From Streptomyces violaceoruber (lineage in GTDB: Bacteria; Actinomycetota; Actinomycetes; Streptomycetales; Streptomycetaceae), in contig NZ_CP137734.1 of the NCBI RefSeq assembly GCF_033406955.1, positions 3,038,001 to 3,102,000 of the forward strand: a DNA stretch of 64,000 bases, in the 5' to 3' direction. Under the pieces are notes generated by a model. The model searched no databases, was not told the origin of the DNA, and worked only from the letters and a program-made list of their open reading frames with translations. This document shows, one piece after another, positions 38,645-47,141 of the stretch (its first letter is position 1; the number at the start of each line of letters is the position of its first letter). A program made the translations under genes and the position numbers.

Positions 38645-40983
38645 ACGTGCGCCAGTGGGCCGCCGACCTGATGCTGGGCGTCCGCTTCGCCTTCACCGGC
38701 GGCCGCGAGGGCTGGACCCGGGCCGTGCTGACCGCCGTGGGCGTCGGGCTCGGCGTGGCGCTGCTGCTGCTGACGACGGCGCTCCCGAACGCGCTCACCG
38801 TGCGGCACGACCGGGAGGCGGCGCGCTCCGACATCACCTTCGCCACCGACCCGATGCCGAAGGCGGACGACACGCTCGTGCTCGCCAGGCTCGACGACAC
38901 CTTCCGCGACGACGACGTCCGGGGCCGGGCCCTGGAGCCCGAGGGCCCGCGGGCACCGCTGCCGCCGGGGCTGGAGAAGTTCCCGGCGGTGGGCGAGATG
39001 GTGGTCTCCCCCGCGCTGAAGAAGCTGCTGAACTCGGACTCCGGCGCGCTGCTGCGCGAGCGGCTGCCGGACCGGGTCGTCGGCACGATCGCCGAGGAGG
39101 GGCTGATCGGCTCGGCCGAACTCGCCTACTACCGGGGCGCGGAGGGGCTCGCGGAGCACATCACCTCGGGCAGGATCGAGCGTATCGACCGGTTCGGCGA
39201 CCCGGACCCCGGGGAGGAGCGGTCCGACCCGGTGCTGATCCTGCTGATCCTCGTCGTCTTCGTGGTGCTGCTGATGCCGGTCGCGGTGTTCATCGCCGCC
39301 GCCGTGCGGTTCGGCGGCGAGCGTCGGGACCGGCGGCTCGCGGCGCTGCGCCTGGTCGGCTCCGACAGCCGCATGACCCGGCGCATCGCCGCCGGTGAGG
39401 CGATGGCCGGCGCGGCGCTCGGGCTGCTCTTCGGTGCCGGGTTCTTCATGGTCGGACGGCAACTGGCGGGCAGTGCCGAGGTGTTCCGCATCAGCGTGTT
39501 CCCCAGCTATCTCAACCCCTCACCGGTGCTGGCGCTGCTGGTGGCGGTGGCCGTGCCGACGGCGGCGGTGCTGGTGACGCTGCTCGCGCTGCGCGGAGTG
39601 GTCATCGAGCCGCTCGGCGTGGTGCGCGCGGGCCGGCCGGCCCGGCGCCAACTGTGGTGGCGGCTGATTCTGCCGCTGGCCGGACTGGCGATGCTCTACC
39701 CGATGATCGGCAACGGGCGCGAGAACGGCGACTTCAACCAGTACCTGGTGACCGGCGGCGTCGTCCTGCTCCTGGTAGGCGTGACCGCGCTGCTGCCGTG
39801 GGTCGTGGAGAGCGTCGTCGCCAGGCTCGGCTCCGGCGGCGTGGCCTGGCAACTGGCCGTGCGCAGGCTGCAGCTGAGCAGCGGGACGGCGGCCCGGATG
39901 GTCAACGGCATCGCGGTGGCCGTCGCCGGGGCGATCGCGCTGCAGATGCTGTTCGCCGGCGTGGACGACGACTACACCAAGTCCACGGGGCAGGACGTGT
40001 CGTGGGCACAGATGGAGGCGATCCTCCCGAGCGGGGTCCCCATGGACCAGGCGGCCGCGAAGTTCCGCGACACCAAGGGGGTCGAGGCGGTCAACGCCTT
40101 CTCCGAGGGCTGGCTGGGCGACCGCCCCAAGGACCCGGACCACGGCACGACACTGACCGTGGGGGACTGCGCCTCGCTGCGGGAGATCGCCAGGCTGTCG
40201 TCGTGCGCCGAAGGGGACGTCTTCGTCGTCCACGGCGCCGAGTGGGACGCCGAGGAGGACGTGACGAAGCTGGCCGCGCCGGGCCGGAAGCTCTACGTCG
40301 ACCCGTCCTACGAGGGCATCCCGAAGCGCCATGAGATCCCCTGGACGGTGCCGCAGGGCGTCAAGGCCGCGAAGCCGCGTACCGGTCTGCTGGCCGGGAC
40401 CGACCGGGGCGGCCTCCTGATCACCCGTAAGGCGATGCCGGAGGCCCTCGCGCCGGCGCTGGACGGACACGCCTACCTCCGGCTGGACCAGTCGGTGCCG
40501 GACGTGCACGACCTGGTACGGAACACCACGGTGGCGATCGACCCGCTGGCGGACGCGGTGGCCTGGGCGGCGACCGAGCGGACCGACCGGTTCGACGCCA
40601 TCCGCACCGGCCTGTTCGTGGGGGCGGCGTGTGTGCTGGCGCTGATCGGCGCCAGTCTGCTGGTCTCGCAGCTGGAGCAGCTGCGCGAGCGCAAGAAGCT
40701 GCTGTCGGCCCTGGTCGCCTTCGGCACCCGGCGCCGCACGCTCAGCCTGTCGGTGCTCTGGCAGACGGCGATTCCCATCGTGCTCGGCCTGCTGCTCGCC
40801 TCGGTGGTGGGTCTGACCCTGGGCACGGTGCTGCTGAAGATGACGAGCACCCCGGTCAGCGTCGACTGGACCGGCGTCCTCGCCATGACCGGCATCGGCG
40901 CCGCGGTGGTCCTGGTGGTGACGCTGTGCAGCCTGCCGCCGCTGCTGCGGCTGATGCGGCCGGAGGGGCTGCGCACGGAGTAG
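38641..40983 (+). CDS. FtsX-like ABC transporter permease
   Basis: A 780-residue permease with two FtsX-type modules. An N-terminal helix (about 27-45) and extracytoplasmic domain precede hydrophobic segments near 198-225, 258-285, 300-325, 345-360, 370-390 and 420-440; after a second extracytoplasmic domain (about 445-655), further segments lie near 660-680, 707-735 and 745-770. This two-module arrangement is common in actinobacterial PadR-linked exporters. ATG overlaps the stop of the ATPase gene. Mechanistically it probably couples ATP hydrolysis to extraction or signalling at the membrane, as in MacB. Confidence 0.92.
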   Translation: MNVRQWAADLMLGVRFAFTGGREGWTRAVLTAVGVGLGVALLLLTTALPNALTVRHDREAARSDITFATDPMPKADDTLVLARLDDTFRDDDVRGRALEPEGPRAPLPPGLEKFPAVGEMVVSPALKKLLNSDSGALLRERLPDRVVGTIAEEGLIGSAELAYYRGAEGLAEHITSGRIERIDRFGDPDPGEERSDPVLILLILVVFVVLLMPVAVFIAAAVRFGGERRDRRLAALRLVGSDSRMTRRIAAGEAMAGAALGLLFGAGFFMVGRQLAGSAEVFRISVFPSYLNPSPVLALLVAVAVPTAAVLVTLLALRGVVIEPLGVVRAGRPARRQLWWRLILPLAGLAMLYPMIGNGRENGDFNQYLVTGGVVLLLVGVTALLPWVVESVVARLGSGGVAWQLAVRRLQLSSGTAARMVNGIAVAVAGAIALQMLFAGVDDDYTKSTGQDVSWAQMEAILPSGVPMDQAAAKFRDTKGVEAVNAFSEGWLGDRPKDPDHGTTLTVGDCASLREIARLSSCAEGDVFVVHGAEWDAEEDVTKLAAPGRKLYVDPSYEGIPKRHEIPWTVPQGVKAAKPRTGLLAGTDRGGLLITRKAMPEALAPALDGHAYLRLDQSVPDVHDLVRNTTVAIDPLADAVAWAATERTDRFDAIRTGLFVGAACVLALIGASLLVSQLEQLRERKKLLSALVAFGTRRRTLSLSVLWQTAIPIVLGLLLASVVGLTLGTVLLKMTSTPVSVDWTGVLAMTGIGAAVVLVVTLCSLPPLLRLMRPEGLRTE

Positions 40984-41049
40984 GCCCCGCGGGTGCCCGA
41001 CCGGGGCACCGAGGATCGAGGGTCTGAGGAAGCGAGGCTCCGAGGGACC

Positions 41050-41085
41050 GAGGGACCGCCCGGCCGGGTGGTCGCCCGGTCCCTC
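41050..41085. terminator. Hairpin between the permease and oxyR genes
   Basis: GAGGGACCG (41050-41058) pairs with CGGTCCCTC (41077-41085); the 18-nt loop contains the palindrome CCCGGCCGGG. Convergent genes on each side. Confidence 0.65.
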
Positions 41086-42022
41086 AGTCGTGCACCGTCC
41101 GCACCGGCAGGTCCGCCATCGCCTCGCGCAGGGCCGCCGCCAGTTCCCCGTACTCCGCCGAGCGGGCCGCGCCCGTGCGCATGGCGAGGGCGATACGGCG
41201 GGTGGGGGCCGGGTCGGTGAAGGACGCGGTGAGGAGCTGGCTGGAGCGGGAGGTCTCCACCCGGACGGCGGTGCGGGGCAGCAGCGTCACCCCGAGGCCG
41301 CCCGCCACCAGCTGTACCAGCGTCGACAGACCGGCGGCCGTGGTCGTCGCCGGGACGCCCGCGCGGCCCGCCTCCCGGCAGATGTCGAGCGCCTGGTCGC
41401 GCAGGCAGTGCCCCTCGTCGAGCAGCAGCAGCTTCAGCTCGCGCAGCACCGAGCGCTCCAGGCCCTCCCGGCCGCCGAGTCGGTGGTCGAGCGGCGTGAC
41501 CAGGACGAAGTCCTCGTCGAAGAGCGGGAGTTCGGTGACGCCGGGGACGCCGAGGGGCACCGCGAGCAGCAGCAGGTCGAGCCGGCCGGTCGTCAGGCCC
41601 TCCAGGAGGCTCGCCGTCTGCTCCTCGTGGACCTGGAGGTCGAGGTCGGGATAGCGCTCGTGGACGAGGCGCAGCACCGTCGGCAGCAGATACGGCGCCA
41701 CGGTCGGGATGACACCGAGCCGCAGCGCGCCGGTGAAGGGCGCCCGCACCGCCTCCGCCTCCTCGACGAGCGCGCCGACCTCCGCCAGTACCGCCTTGGT
41801 CCGCACCGCGAGCCGTGCGCCGGCCGGGGAGAGCAGCACCTTGCGCGTCGTACGCTCCAGGAGGGTGACACCCAGTGCCTCTTCCAGGGCGGAAACGGCA
41901 CCCGAGAGCGCCGGCTGGCTCATGCCGATCGCGGCGGCGGCGTCACGGAAGTGCAGGTGCTCGGCGACCGCGTCGAAAGCCCGCAGCTGAGCGAGGCTGG
42001 GCTGTCTCTTCTTACTGGACAC
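41084..42022 (-). CDS. oxyR: Peroxide-sensing LysR regulator OxyR
   Basis: A 312-residue LysR-type activator. The N-terminal winged helix (LAQLRAFDAVAEHLHFRDAAAAIGMSQPALSGAVS) is followed by the regulatory domain with Cys206 and Cys215 (GHCLRDQALDIC), the nine-residue spacing of the redox disulfide pair of OxyR proteins. The GTG at 42022 has GGAGG 9 nt upstream. It is divergent from ahpC-ahpD, which it is expected to activate on H2O2 exposure. Confidence 0.94.
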   Translation of the reverse strand: MSSKKRQPSLAQLRAFDAVAEHLHFRDAAAAIGMSQPALSGAVSALEEALGVTLLERTTRKVLLSPAGARLAVRTKAVLAEVGALVEEAEAVRAPFTGALRLGVIPTVAPYLLPTVLRLVHERYPDLDLQVHEEQTASLLEGLTTGRLDLLLLAVPLGVPGVTELPLFDEDFVLVTPLDHRLGGREGLERSVLRELKLLLLDEGHCLRDQALDICREAGRAGVPATTTAAGLSTLVQLVAGGLGVTLLPRTAVRVETSRSSQLLTASFTDPAPTRRIALAMRTGAARSAEYGELAAALREAMADLPVRTVHD

Positions 42023-42023
42023 T

Positions 42024-42062
42024 AATAGCTACCTCCGATCAACTCGACCGAGTGTAGCTATT
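42024..42062. promoter_or_regulatory. Inverted repeat in the oxyR-ahpC intergenic region (putative OxyR site)
   Basis: AATAGCTAC (42024-42032) and GTAGCTATT (42054-42062) are perfect inverted 9-mers separated by 21 bp. They contain ATAG and CTAT, the half-site bases of OxyR-type operators, and begin two bases upstream of the oxyR start codon, so binding could both autoregulate oxyR and activate ahpC. Confidence 0.65.
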
Positions 42063-42159
42063 TCACTAATCAATGCACCCTGTGCCAACATCACTAACGT
42101 CCAACCCATGGGAAACACTCGCAAAATGGGTGTTTCTTCGCTGCGTTTTTGGAGAGCAC

Positions 42160-42714
42160 GTGCTCACTGTCGGTGACAAGTTCCCCGAGTTCGACCTGAC
42201 CGCCTGCGTCTCGCTGGAGAAGGGCAAGGAGTTCCAGCAGATCAACCACAAGACCTACGAGGGTCAGTGGAAGGTCGTCTTCGCCTGGCCCAAGGACTTC
42301 ACCTTCGTGTGCCCGACCGAGATCGCCGCCTTCGGCAAGCTGAACGACGAGTTCGCCGACCGTGACGCCCAGATCCTCGGCTTCTCCGGCGACTCCGAGT
42401 TCGTGCACCACGCCTGGCGCAAGGACCACCCGGACCTGACCGACCTGCCCTTCCCGATGCTGGCCGACTCGAAGCACGAGCTCATGCGTGACCTCGGCAT
42501 CGAGGGCGAGGACGGCTTCGCGCAGCGCGCGGTCTTCATCGTGGACCAGAACAACGAGATCCAGTTCACGATGGTCACCGCCGGCTCCGTCGGCCGTAAC
42601 CCCAAGGAGGTCCTGCGGGTCCTCGACGCCCTGCAGACCGACGAGCTCTGCCCGTGCAACTGGAGCAAGGGCGACGAGACCCTGGACCCGGTCGCGCTGC
42701 TCTCGGGAGAGTGA
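42160..42714 (+). CDS. ahpC: Alkyl hydroperoxide reductase (peroxiredoxin) AhpC
   Basis: A 184-residue 2-Cys peroxiredoxin that reduces H2O2, organic peroxides and peroxynitrite. The peroxidatic Cys51 lies in FTFVCPTEIAAF and the resolving cysteine region is CPCNW (Cys164, Cys166). The GTG at 42160 has GGAG 5 nt upstream; the frame is open to 42073 but with unrelated sequence. AhpD follows after 6 bp and provides reducing power, replacing AhpF as in mycobacteria. Confidence 0.97.
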   Translation: MLTVGDKFPEFDLTACVSLEKGKEFQQINHKTYEGQWKVVFAWPKDFTFVCPTEIAAFGKLNDEFADRDAQILGFSGDSEFVHHAWRKDHPDLTDLPFPMLADSKHELMRDLGIEGEDGFAQRAVFIVDQNNEIQFTMVTAGSVGRNPKEVLRVLDALQTDELCPCNWSKGDETLDPVALLSGE

Positions 42715-42720
42715 TCTGAC

Positions 42721-43257
42721 ATGTCCCTCGACTCCCTGAAGTCCGCCGTCCCGGACTACGCCAAGGACCTGAAGCTCAACCTGGGTTCGGTCATCGGCAA
42801 CTCCGACCTCCCGGCGCAGCAGCTGTGGGGCACCGTGCTGGCGACCGCCATCGCCTCGCGCTCCCCGATCGTGCTGCGCGAGCTGGAGCCGGAGGCCAAG
42901 GCGAACCTCTCGCCCGAGGCGTACTCGGCCGCCAAGTCGGCCGCCGCCGTCATGGCGATGAACAACGTCTTCTACCGCACCCGGCACCTGCTGTCGGACC
43001 ACGAGTACGGCACCCTGCGCGCCGGTCTGCGGATGAACGTCATCGGCAACCCGGGCGTCGACAAGGTCGACTTCGAGCTGTGGTCCTTCGCGGTGTCGGC
43101 CATCAACGGCTGCGGCATGTGCCTGGACTCGCACGAGCAGGTGCTCCGCAAGGCCGGTGTGGACCGCGAGACGATCCAGGAGGCGTTCAAGATCGCCGCC
43201 GTGGTCGAGGCCGTCGGCGTCACGCTGGACGCCGAGGCGGTCCTCGCCGCCGAGTAG
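42721..43257 (+). CDS. ahpD: Alkyl hydroperoxidase AhpD
   Basis: A 178-residue AhpD. The thioredoxin-like active site Cys131-x-x-Cys134 with His138 ([14 protein letters not shown]) and upstream Glu-rich proton relay region match the M. tuberculosis enzyme. It links dihydrolipoamide to AhpC reduction. It lies 6 bp after ahpC, in the same OxyR-controlled operon, and is followed by a hairpin terminator. Confidence 0.97.
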   Translation: MSLDSLKSAVPDYAKDLKLNLGSVIGNSDLPAQQLWGTVLATAIASRSPIVLRELEPEAKANLSPEAYSAAKSAAAVMAMNNVFYRTRHLLSDHEYGTLRAGLRMNVIGNPGVDKVDFELWSFAVSAINGCGMCLDSHEQVLRKAGVDRETIQEAFKIAAVVEAVGVTLDAEAVLAAE

Positions 43258-43294
43258 TCCCGCACGGGATCCGTCCCGACGCGGCACGCACGGC

Positions 43295-43330
43295 ACGGGC
43301 CCCGCTCACCGAGAGGTGGGCGGGGCCCGT
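43295..43330 (+). terminator. Hairpin terminator after ahpD
   Basis: ACGGGCCCCGCTCACC and GGTGGGCGGGGCCCGT form a 16-bp stem with one wobble pair and the loop GAGA. Confidence 0.85.
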
Positions 43331-43359
43331 TCACGTGCCGGTCCCCCGGCGGCGCGCCG

Positions 43360-44427
43360 CTAGGTGTGTTGTCCCGGGACGTTGGTGACACGCGTGCTGG
43401 GTTCTTGAAAGGGGTGAGGGCCTCCGGGTTCGGTGTGGATTGCGACATCTCCACCGAGTTCAGGAGGCCCTCGTGGTCCACCGTAATGCCCCGCTGACCG
43501 AGACCGGGAGACTCCGCCTGGCCCGCTGCGTCGTCGAGGACGGATGGCGTGCGGCGGGCGGCCGAGCGTTTCCAGGTCAGCCACACCACCGCCAGCCGCT
43601 GGGCCCGCCGCTACCGGCAGCTCGGCGTCACCGGAATGAGCGACCGCTCCAGCCGCCCGCACCACCAGCCTCGCAGGACCGCGGCCGCCGTCGAGGAGCA
43701 AGTTCTCCGGCTGCGACGCGAGCACCGGATCGGGCCGCTACGACTGGCCGTCCGATGCGGCATCGCCGCCTCGACCGCCCACCGCATCCTGGTCCGGCAC
43801 GGCCTGCCGCCACTGGCCGCCCTGGACCGGGCCACCGGCGAGCCCGTCCGCCGCTACGAACGCGCCCGACCCGGCGAACTGGTCCACATCGACGTCAAGA
43901 AGCTGGGCCGGATCCCCGACGGCGGCGGCCACAAGACTCTCGGCCGGGCCGAAGGCCACCGCAGCCGGACCAACGGCGCCGGCTGGGCCTACCTGCACAC
44001 CGCCCTCGACGACCACAGCCGCATCGCCTACACCGAGGACCTGCCCGACGAGACCGCCCCGACCTGCGCTGCCTTCCTCGTCCGGGCCACGGCTTACTTC
44101 GCATCCCTGGGCATCCGCATCGAACGGGTCCTGACCGACAACGCCTGGGCCTACAGCAAGAACACCTGGCGGAACACCTGCCGCGACCTGGACATCAGCC
44201 CCCGCTGGACCAGGCCCTGGCGGCCCCAGACCAACGGCAAGGTCGAACGCTTCCACCGCACCCTGCTCGACGAATGGGCCTACCAGAAGCCCTACACCTC
44301 AGACCACGAACGCAGGGAAGCGTTCACCCACTGGCTGCATTGGTACAACTACCACCGACCCCACACCGGCATCGGCGGCCACACACCCGCCAGCCGCGGC
44401 ACCAACCTCTCCGAACAACACACCTAG
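43360..44427 (+). mobile_element. IS481-family insertion sequence
   Basis: About 1.07 kb. The ends are CTAGGTGTGTTGT (43360-43372) and ACAACACACCTAG (44415-44427). The outer CTAG on both sides is best read as a duplicated target, which IS481 elements prefer (NCTAGN), leaving the inverted repeat GTGTGTTGT on the element. It lies between the ahpD terminator and the AI-2E permease gene; the right-hand CTAG supplies the stop codons of both the transposase and that permease. The transposase is frameshifted, so the copy is probably inactive by itself. Confidence 0.88.
43473..44427 (+). pseudogene. Frameshifted IS481-family DDE transposase
   Basis: Two overlapping frames together give one transposase. 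The first begins at GTG 43473 (GGAGG 5 nt upstream) and reads VVHRNAPLTETGRLRLARCV-VEDGW; the second resumes at 43549 with RRAAERFQVSHTTASRWARR. From memory relatives read VEDGWPLRRAAERF, so two bases are missing near 43547. The second frame holds the helix-turn-helix and the DDE catalytic core (HIDVKKLG, LTDNAWAY, TNGKVERFHRTLLDEWAY) to residue 292. A GTG at 43549 could still give an N-terminally shortened protein. Confidence 0.82.
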
Positions 44428-45833
44428 GGGGCGTCCGACGGCGGGCCGTCCGCCGGGGGTGCCGGGGGGCTCGGCGGCCCCGGCACGCGGTCGACGGCCG
44501 GGGCGGCGTCGGTCGAGGTGGCTCCGTGCGGTCTCGGCGTCCGGCGCAGGGCGGCCTCGCGGGAGTACGCCCGCAGGTAGCCCACGACGGTGTTGGTCAC
44601 CGCCACCAGCGGTACGGCGACCACGGCGCCGCCGATGCCGGCCACCATGCCGCCGGCGGCCACCGACAGCACCACCGCGAGCGGGTGGACCCGCACCGCG
44701 CGTCCGAGGATGAACGGTTGCAGGATGTGCCCCTCGATCTGCTGCACCGCCAGCACCACGACGAGCGTCATGACCGCCGCGAACACGCCCTGTGTCACCA
44801 GCGCCACCACGACCGCGAGCGCACCCGACACCACCGCGCCGACCAGCGGGATGAAGGCGAACAGGAAGATGAACACGGCCAGCGGGACGGCCATCGGCAC
44901 GTCCAGGAAGTAGATGCCGAGGCCGATGAAGATGGCGTCGATCAGCGCGACTATCACCGTGCCGCGCACGTAGGCGGTCAGCGTCCGCCAGGCGCGCGGG
45001 CCGGCCCCGGCGACGCCCGGCCGGGCTGCCGCGGGCACCAGCTTCAGCGACCACTGCCAGATGCGCTTGCCGTCGTAGAGCAGGAACAGCGTCGAGAACG
45101 CGGCCAGCAGGATGCCGGTGAGCGCCTCGACGACGACCGTGACGCCTTCGAGTCCGGCCGACGTGATCTGGTCGGTGTTGGCGCCCACCGCGTCGCGCAG
45201 GTTCTTCGCGATCTCGTTGATCTGCTTGTCGGTGACGTGGAAGGGGCTGTTCAGCAGCCAGTTGCGCAGTTCGTCGATGCCGTCCTGGACCTGGTCGGAG
45301 AGGTTGTCGATGTTCTCCATGACCTGCCAGGTGACGAACCAGCCGATCAGTCCCATCACCACGAACCCGAGGATCGCGGTCAGGGCGGTGGCCGGCCCCC
45401 GCGGCACCCCGTGCCGGCGCAGCCAGGCCACGGCCGGCTGGAGCAGCGCGGTGATCAGCAGCGCGGCCACGAACGCCAGCACCACGAGCTGTACGGCGCT
45501 GATGACCCGCATCAGCACCCACACGGTGCCCGCCAGCACCAGCAGCCGCCACCCCGCCTCCGCGGCCACCCGTACTCCCCACGGCACGGCCTGAGCCGGA
45601 TCGGGACGGTGGGCGAGCGCGACCGGGCGGTGGGCGGCGAGGTACTCGACCGCGGAGTCCCCGGCCGCGTCCTCAGCCGTGTCGTCCAGGGGCCGGCGCT
45701 CGTGGTCGGAGGCCGGCCCGGGTCCGTCGTCGGCGTCGTCGCGCCGCGCTTCCTCGCGGCGCTGCTCCAACCGCTCGCTCGCCCGCGTCAGTCCGGCGCC
45801 GAGCCGGCCGAGCCACCCTGGCACTCGTGACAT
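44424..45833 (-). CDS. AI-2E family (PerM/UPF0118) membrane transporter
   Basis: A 469-residue permease. A charged cytoplasmic N-terminus (about 85 residues) precedes some eight hydrophobic segments; the central soluble region (IDNLSDQVQDGIDELRNWL...) and the C-terminal FIPLVGAVVSGALAVVVAL and QQIEGHILQPFILGRAV are family signatures. Members were named for autoinducer-2 export but several are ion antiporters, so the substrate is open. The ATG at 45833 has GAGGA 6 nt upstream. Its TAG stop is part of the CTAG at the right end of the insertion sequence, so the gene was preserved by target duplication. Confidence 0.9.
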   Translation of the reverse strand: MSRVPGWLGRLGAGLTRASERLEQRREEARRDDADDGPGPASDHERRPLDDTAEDAAGDSAVEYLAAHRPVALAHRPDPAQAVPWGVRVAAEAGWRLLVLAGTVWVLMRVISAVQLVVLAFVAALLITALLQPAVAWLRRHGVPRGPATALTAILGFVVMGLIGWFVTWQVMENIDNLSDQVQDGIDELRNWLLNSPFHVTDKQINEIAKNLRDAVGANTDQITSAGLEGVTVVVEALTGILLAAFSTLFLLYDGKRIWQWSLKLVPAAARPGVAGAGPRAWRTLTAYVRGTVIVALIDAIFIGLGIYFLDVPMAVPLAVFIFLFAFIPLVGAVVSGALAVVVALVTQGVFAAVMTLVVVLAVQQIEGHILQPFILGRAVRVHPLAVVLSVAAGGMVAGIGGAVVAVPLVAVTNTVVGYLRAYSREAALRRTPRPHGATSTDAAPAVDRVPGPPSPPAPPADGPPSDAP

Positions 45834-45914
45834 GATCCGTCCTCTTCCCCCGTCCTTCCCCACCACTCCCCCCTGGAGTCGTTCCGGTCCGACCGTACAT
45901 GGCGGGAGCGCGAA

Positions 45915-45943
45915 AGCCCCTCACCACAAGACGGTGAGGGGCT
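45915..45943 (-). terminator. Hairpin terminator after the transglycosylase gene
   Basis: AGCCCCTCACC and GGTGAGGGGCT form an 11-bp perfect stem with a 7-nt loop, downstream of the lytic transglycosylase gene and upstream of the permease gene. Confidence 0.8.
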
Positions 45944-45995
45944 GCGCGAGGTTGAGCGTGGACCGCGGCGCCGGGGAAGGCGGGCGACTACGGGC

Positions 45996-46694
45996 TCAGT
46001 ACCAGTGGTTGGCCTGCCAGAAGGCCCAGGCGTCGCACGGGCTGCCGTAGCGGTTGTCCATGTAGCTGAGGCCCCACTTGATCTGGGTGGCCGGGTTGGT
46101 CCGCCAGTCGGCGCCCGCGGAGGCGTACTTGCCCGCCGGGAGGGCCTGGAAGAGGCCGTAGGCGCCGGAGGAGGCGTTGACGGCCTGGTAGTTCCAGCTC
46201 GACTCGTGGTTCACGATGTTGCTGAAGCACTGGAACTGGCCACTGGGCACCATCTGGCGCGCCATCGCCTGGATCTGGCTGGTGCTGTAGGAGCTCTGGA
46301 CGGCGAAGCTGGTGGACTCCCGCTTGGCGTCGCGGCTGGCCGCTTCCTGCTGCGCCTCGCGCTGCTTCGCCGCTTGGGCCGCCTTCTTGGCCTTCTCCTG
46401 CTTGTCCACGGCGGTCTTGGCGGCTGCCTTGCGGGCCGCCTCTTCGGCGTCCTTCTTGGCGCTCGCGTCCGCGGCGATGGCCTGCACGTCGGCCTGCTGC
46501 GTCAGGGACGCGGTCTGCACCTGCGCCTGCTCACCCATGGGGATGTCGGCAAGCAGGGTCGTGCCTGCTGCCGTCGCCTCCGCGTCGTCGTTGTTCTGCG
46601 CGACGCTGCCCGAGGCAACTCCGACGACGCTTCCGACGGCGGTGACCGCCGTGGCCGAGGCCACTGCGAATCCCCGGACCGAGATCCGGCTCAC
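45996..46694 (-). CDS. Secreted lytic transglycosylase (SLT domain)
   Basis: A 232-residue secreted protein: signal peptide (ISVRGFAVASATAVTAVGSVVGVASGSVA), a Lys/Ala/Glu-rich coiled region (about residues 75-125) and a C-terminal SLT domain with catalytic glutamate in FSNIVNHESSWNYQAVN and the AYGLFQALP and WAFWQANHWY segments. It cleaves peptidoglycan with anhydro-muramic ends, in remodelling or germination. The GTG at 46694 has GAAGGA 6 nt upstream. It is separated from the upstream phoH-like gene by 447 bp of structured sequence. Confidence 0.88.
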   Translation of the reverse strand: MSRISVRGFAVASATAVTAVGSVVGVASGSVAQNNDDAEATAAGTTLLADIPMGEQAQVQTASLTQQADVQAIAADASAKKDAEEAARKAAAKTAVDKQEKAKKAAQAAKQREAQQEAASRDAKRESTSFAVQSSYSTSQIQAMARQMVPSGQFQCFSNIVNHESSWNYQAVNASSGAYGLFQALPAGKYASAGADWRTNPATQIKWGLSYMDNRYGSPCDAWAFWQANHWY

Positions 46695-46839
46695 ACGGTT
46701 TCCTTCCAGCATCGCCCGCTTCGGTGACCCTCGCGGACGCAATCGTGCCCCTGGCACTGGCCTCCCCAACTACGGGTCACGGGAGGCACGGGCCCGGTGG
46801 ACAACTCCCTGGGCGGGAGCGCCGCGTGGTGCTCGGGCG

Positions 46840-46916
46840 GCATACGACTCTGCTATGGAGTTGGATCTGATGCTTCTGGGGCGCCGTACCGCTGGGGGTA
46901 CGCCTGTGTCGTATGC
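46840..46916 (-). ncRNA. Structured leader candidate upstream of the transglycosylase gene
   Basis: In the 46695-47141 gap, GCATACGAC (46840-46848) and GTCGTATGC (46908-46916) form a 9-bp outer stem, enclosing a 6-bp hairpin CGTACC/GGTACG (46885-46902). Nearer the gene, GTGCC/GGCAC and GTGACCC/GGGTCAC pairs add further structure. Actinobacterial cell-wall hydrolase genes often carry c-di-AMP (ydaO) riboswitches, but I did not see the ydaO core here. A cis-regulatory RNA is inferred and unproven. Confidence 0.4.
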
Positions 46917-46977
46917 GGGGCCTGACAGGAGTGAGACTCTGCCGTAACCCGGCGGGGTGAGGCAATTCTGTGTTGCG

Positions 46978-46991
46978 TGTGAAAGCTCACA
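46978..46991. promoter_or_regulatory. Palindrome TGTGA-AAGC-TCACA
   Basis: Five-base inverted arms around 4 bp, about 285 bp upstream of the transglycosylase start. It resembles a Crp half-site pair but the spacer is 4 rather than 6. Confidence 0.3.
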
Positions 46992-47141
46992 TCTCGTTTG
47001 GCCCAGGGGATTCACGGAAATCGGCACACACCGAGGCGCCGCCCGGCTAGGCTCTGGGCCTTTCCGGACGGCGCCGAACCGGCGGGTAACCGGCTCTCCT
47101 GCGGGCAATCGACCCGTTACGGGCCGGACTTCACGGAAGCG

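Noticed and set aside
44299..45830. Long plus- and minus-strand frames overlapping the IS element and AI-2E permease gene
   Set aside because: Shadow frames of the permease gene; His/Asp/Arg-rich composition expected from antisense of GC-rich coding DNA.
46770..47108. 112-codon minus-strand frame in the transglycosylase leader
   Set aside because: Low-complexity composition and overlapping inverted repeats point to untranslated leader.
46695..47141. ydaO (c-di-AMP) riboswitch
   Set aside because: Expected from the gene type, but the conserved GGGGAACC-like and GGGGTGAAT-like core segments were not found by eye.
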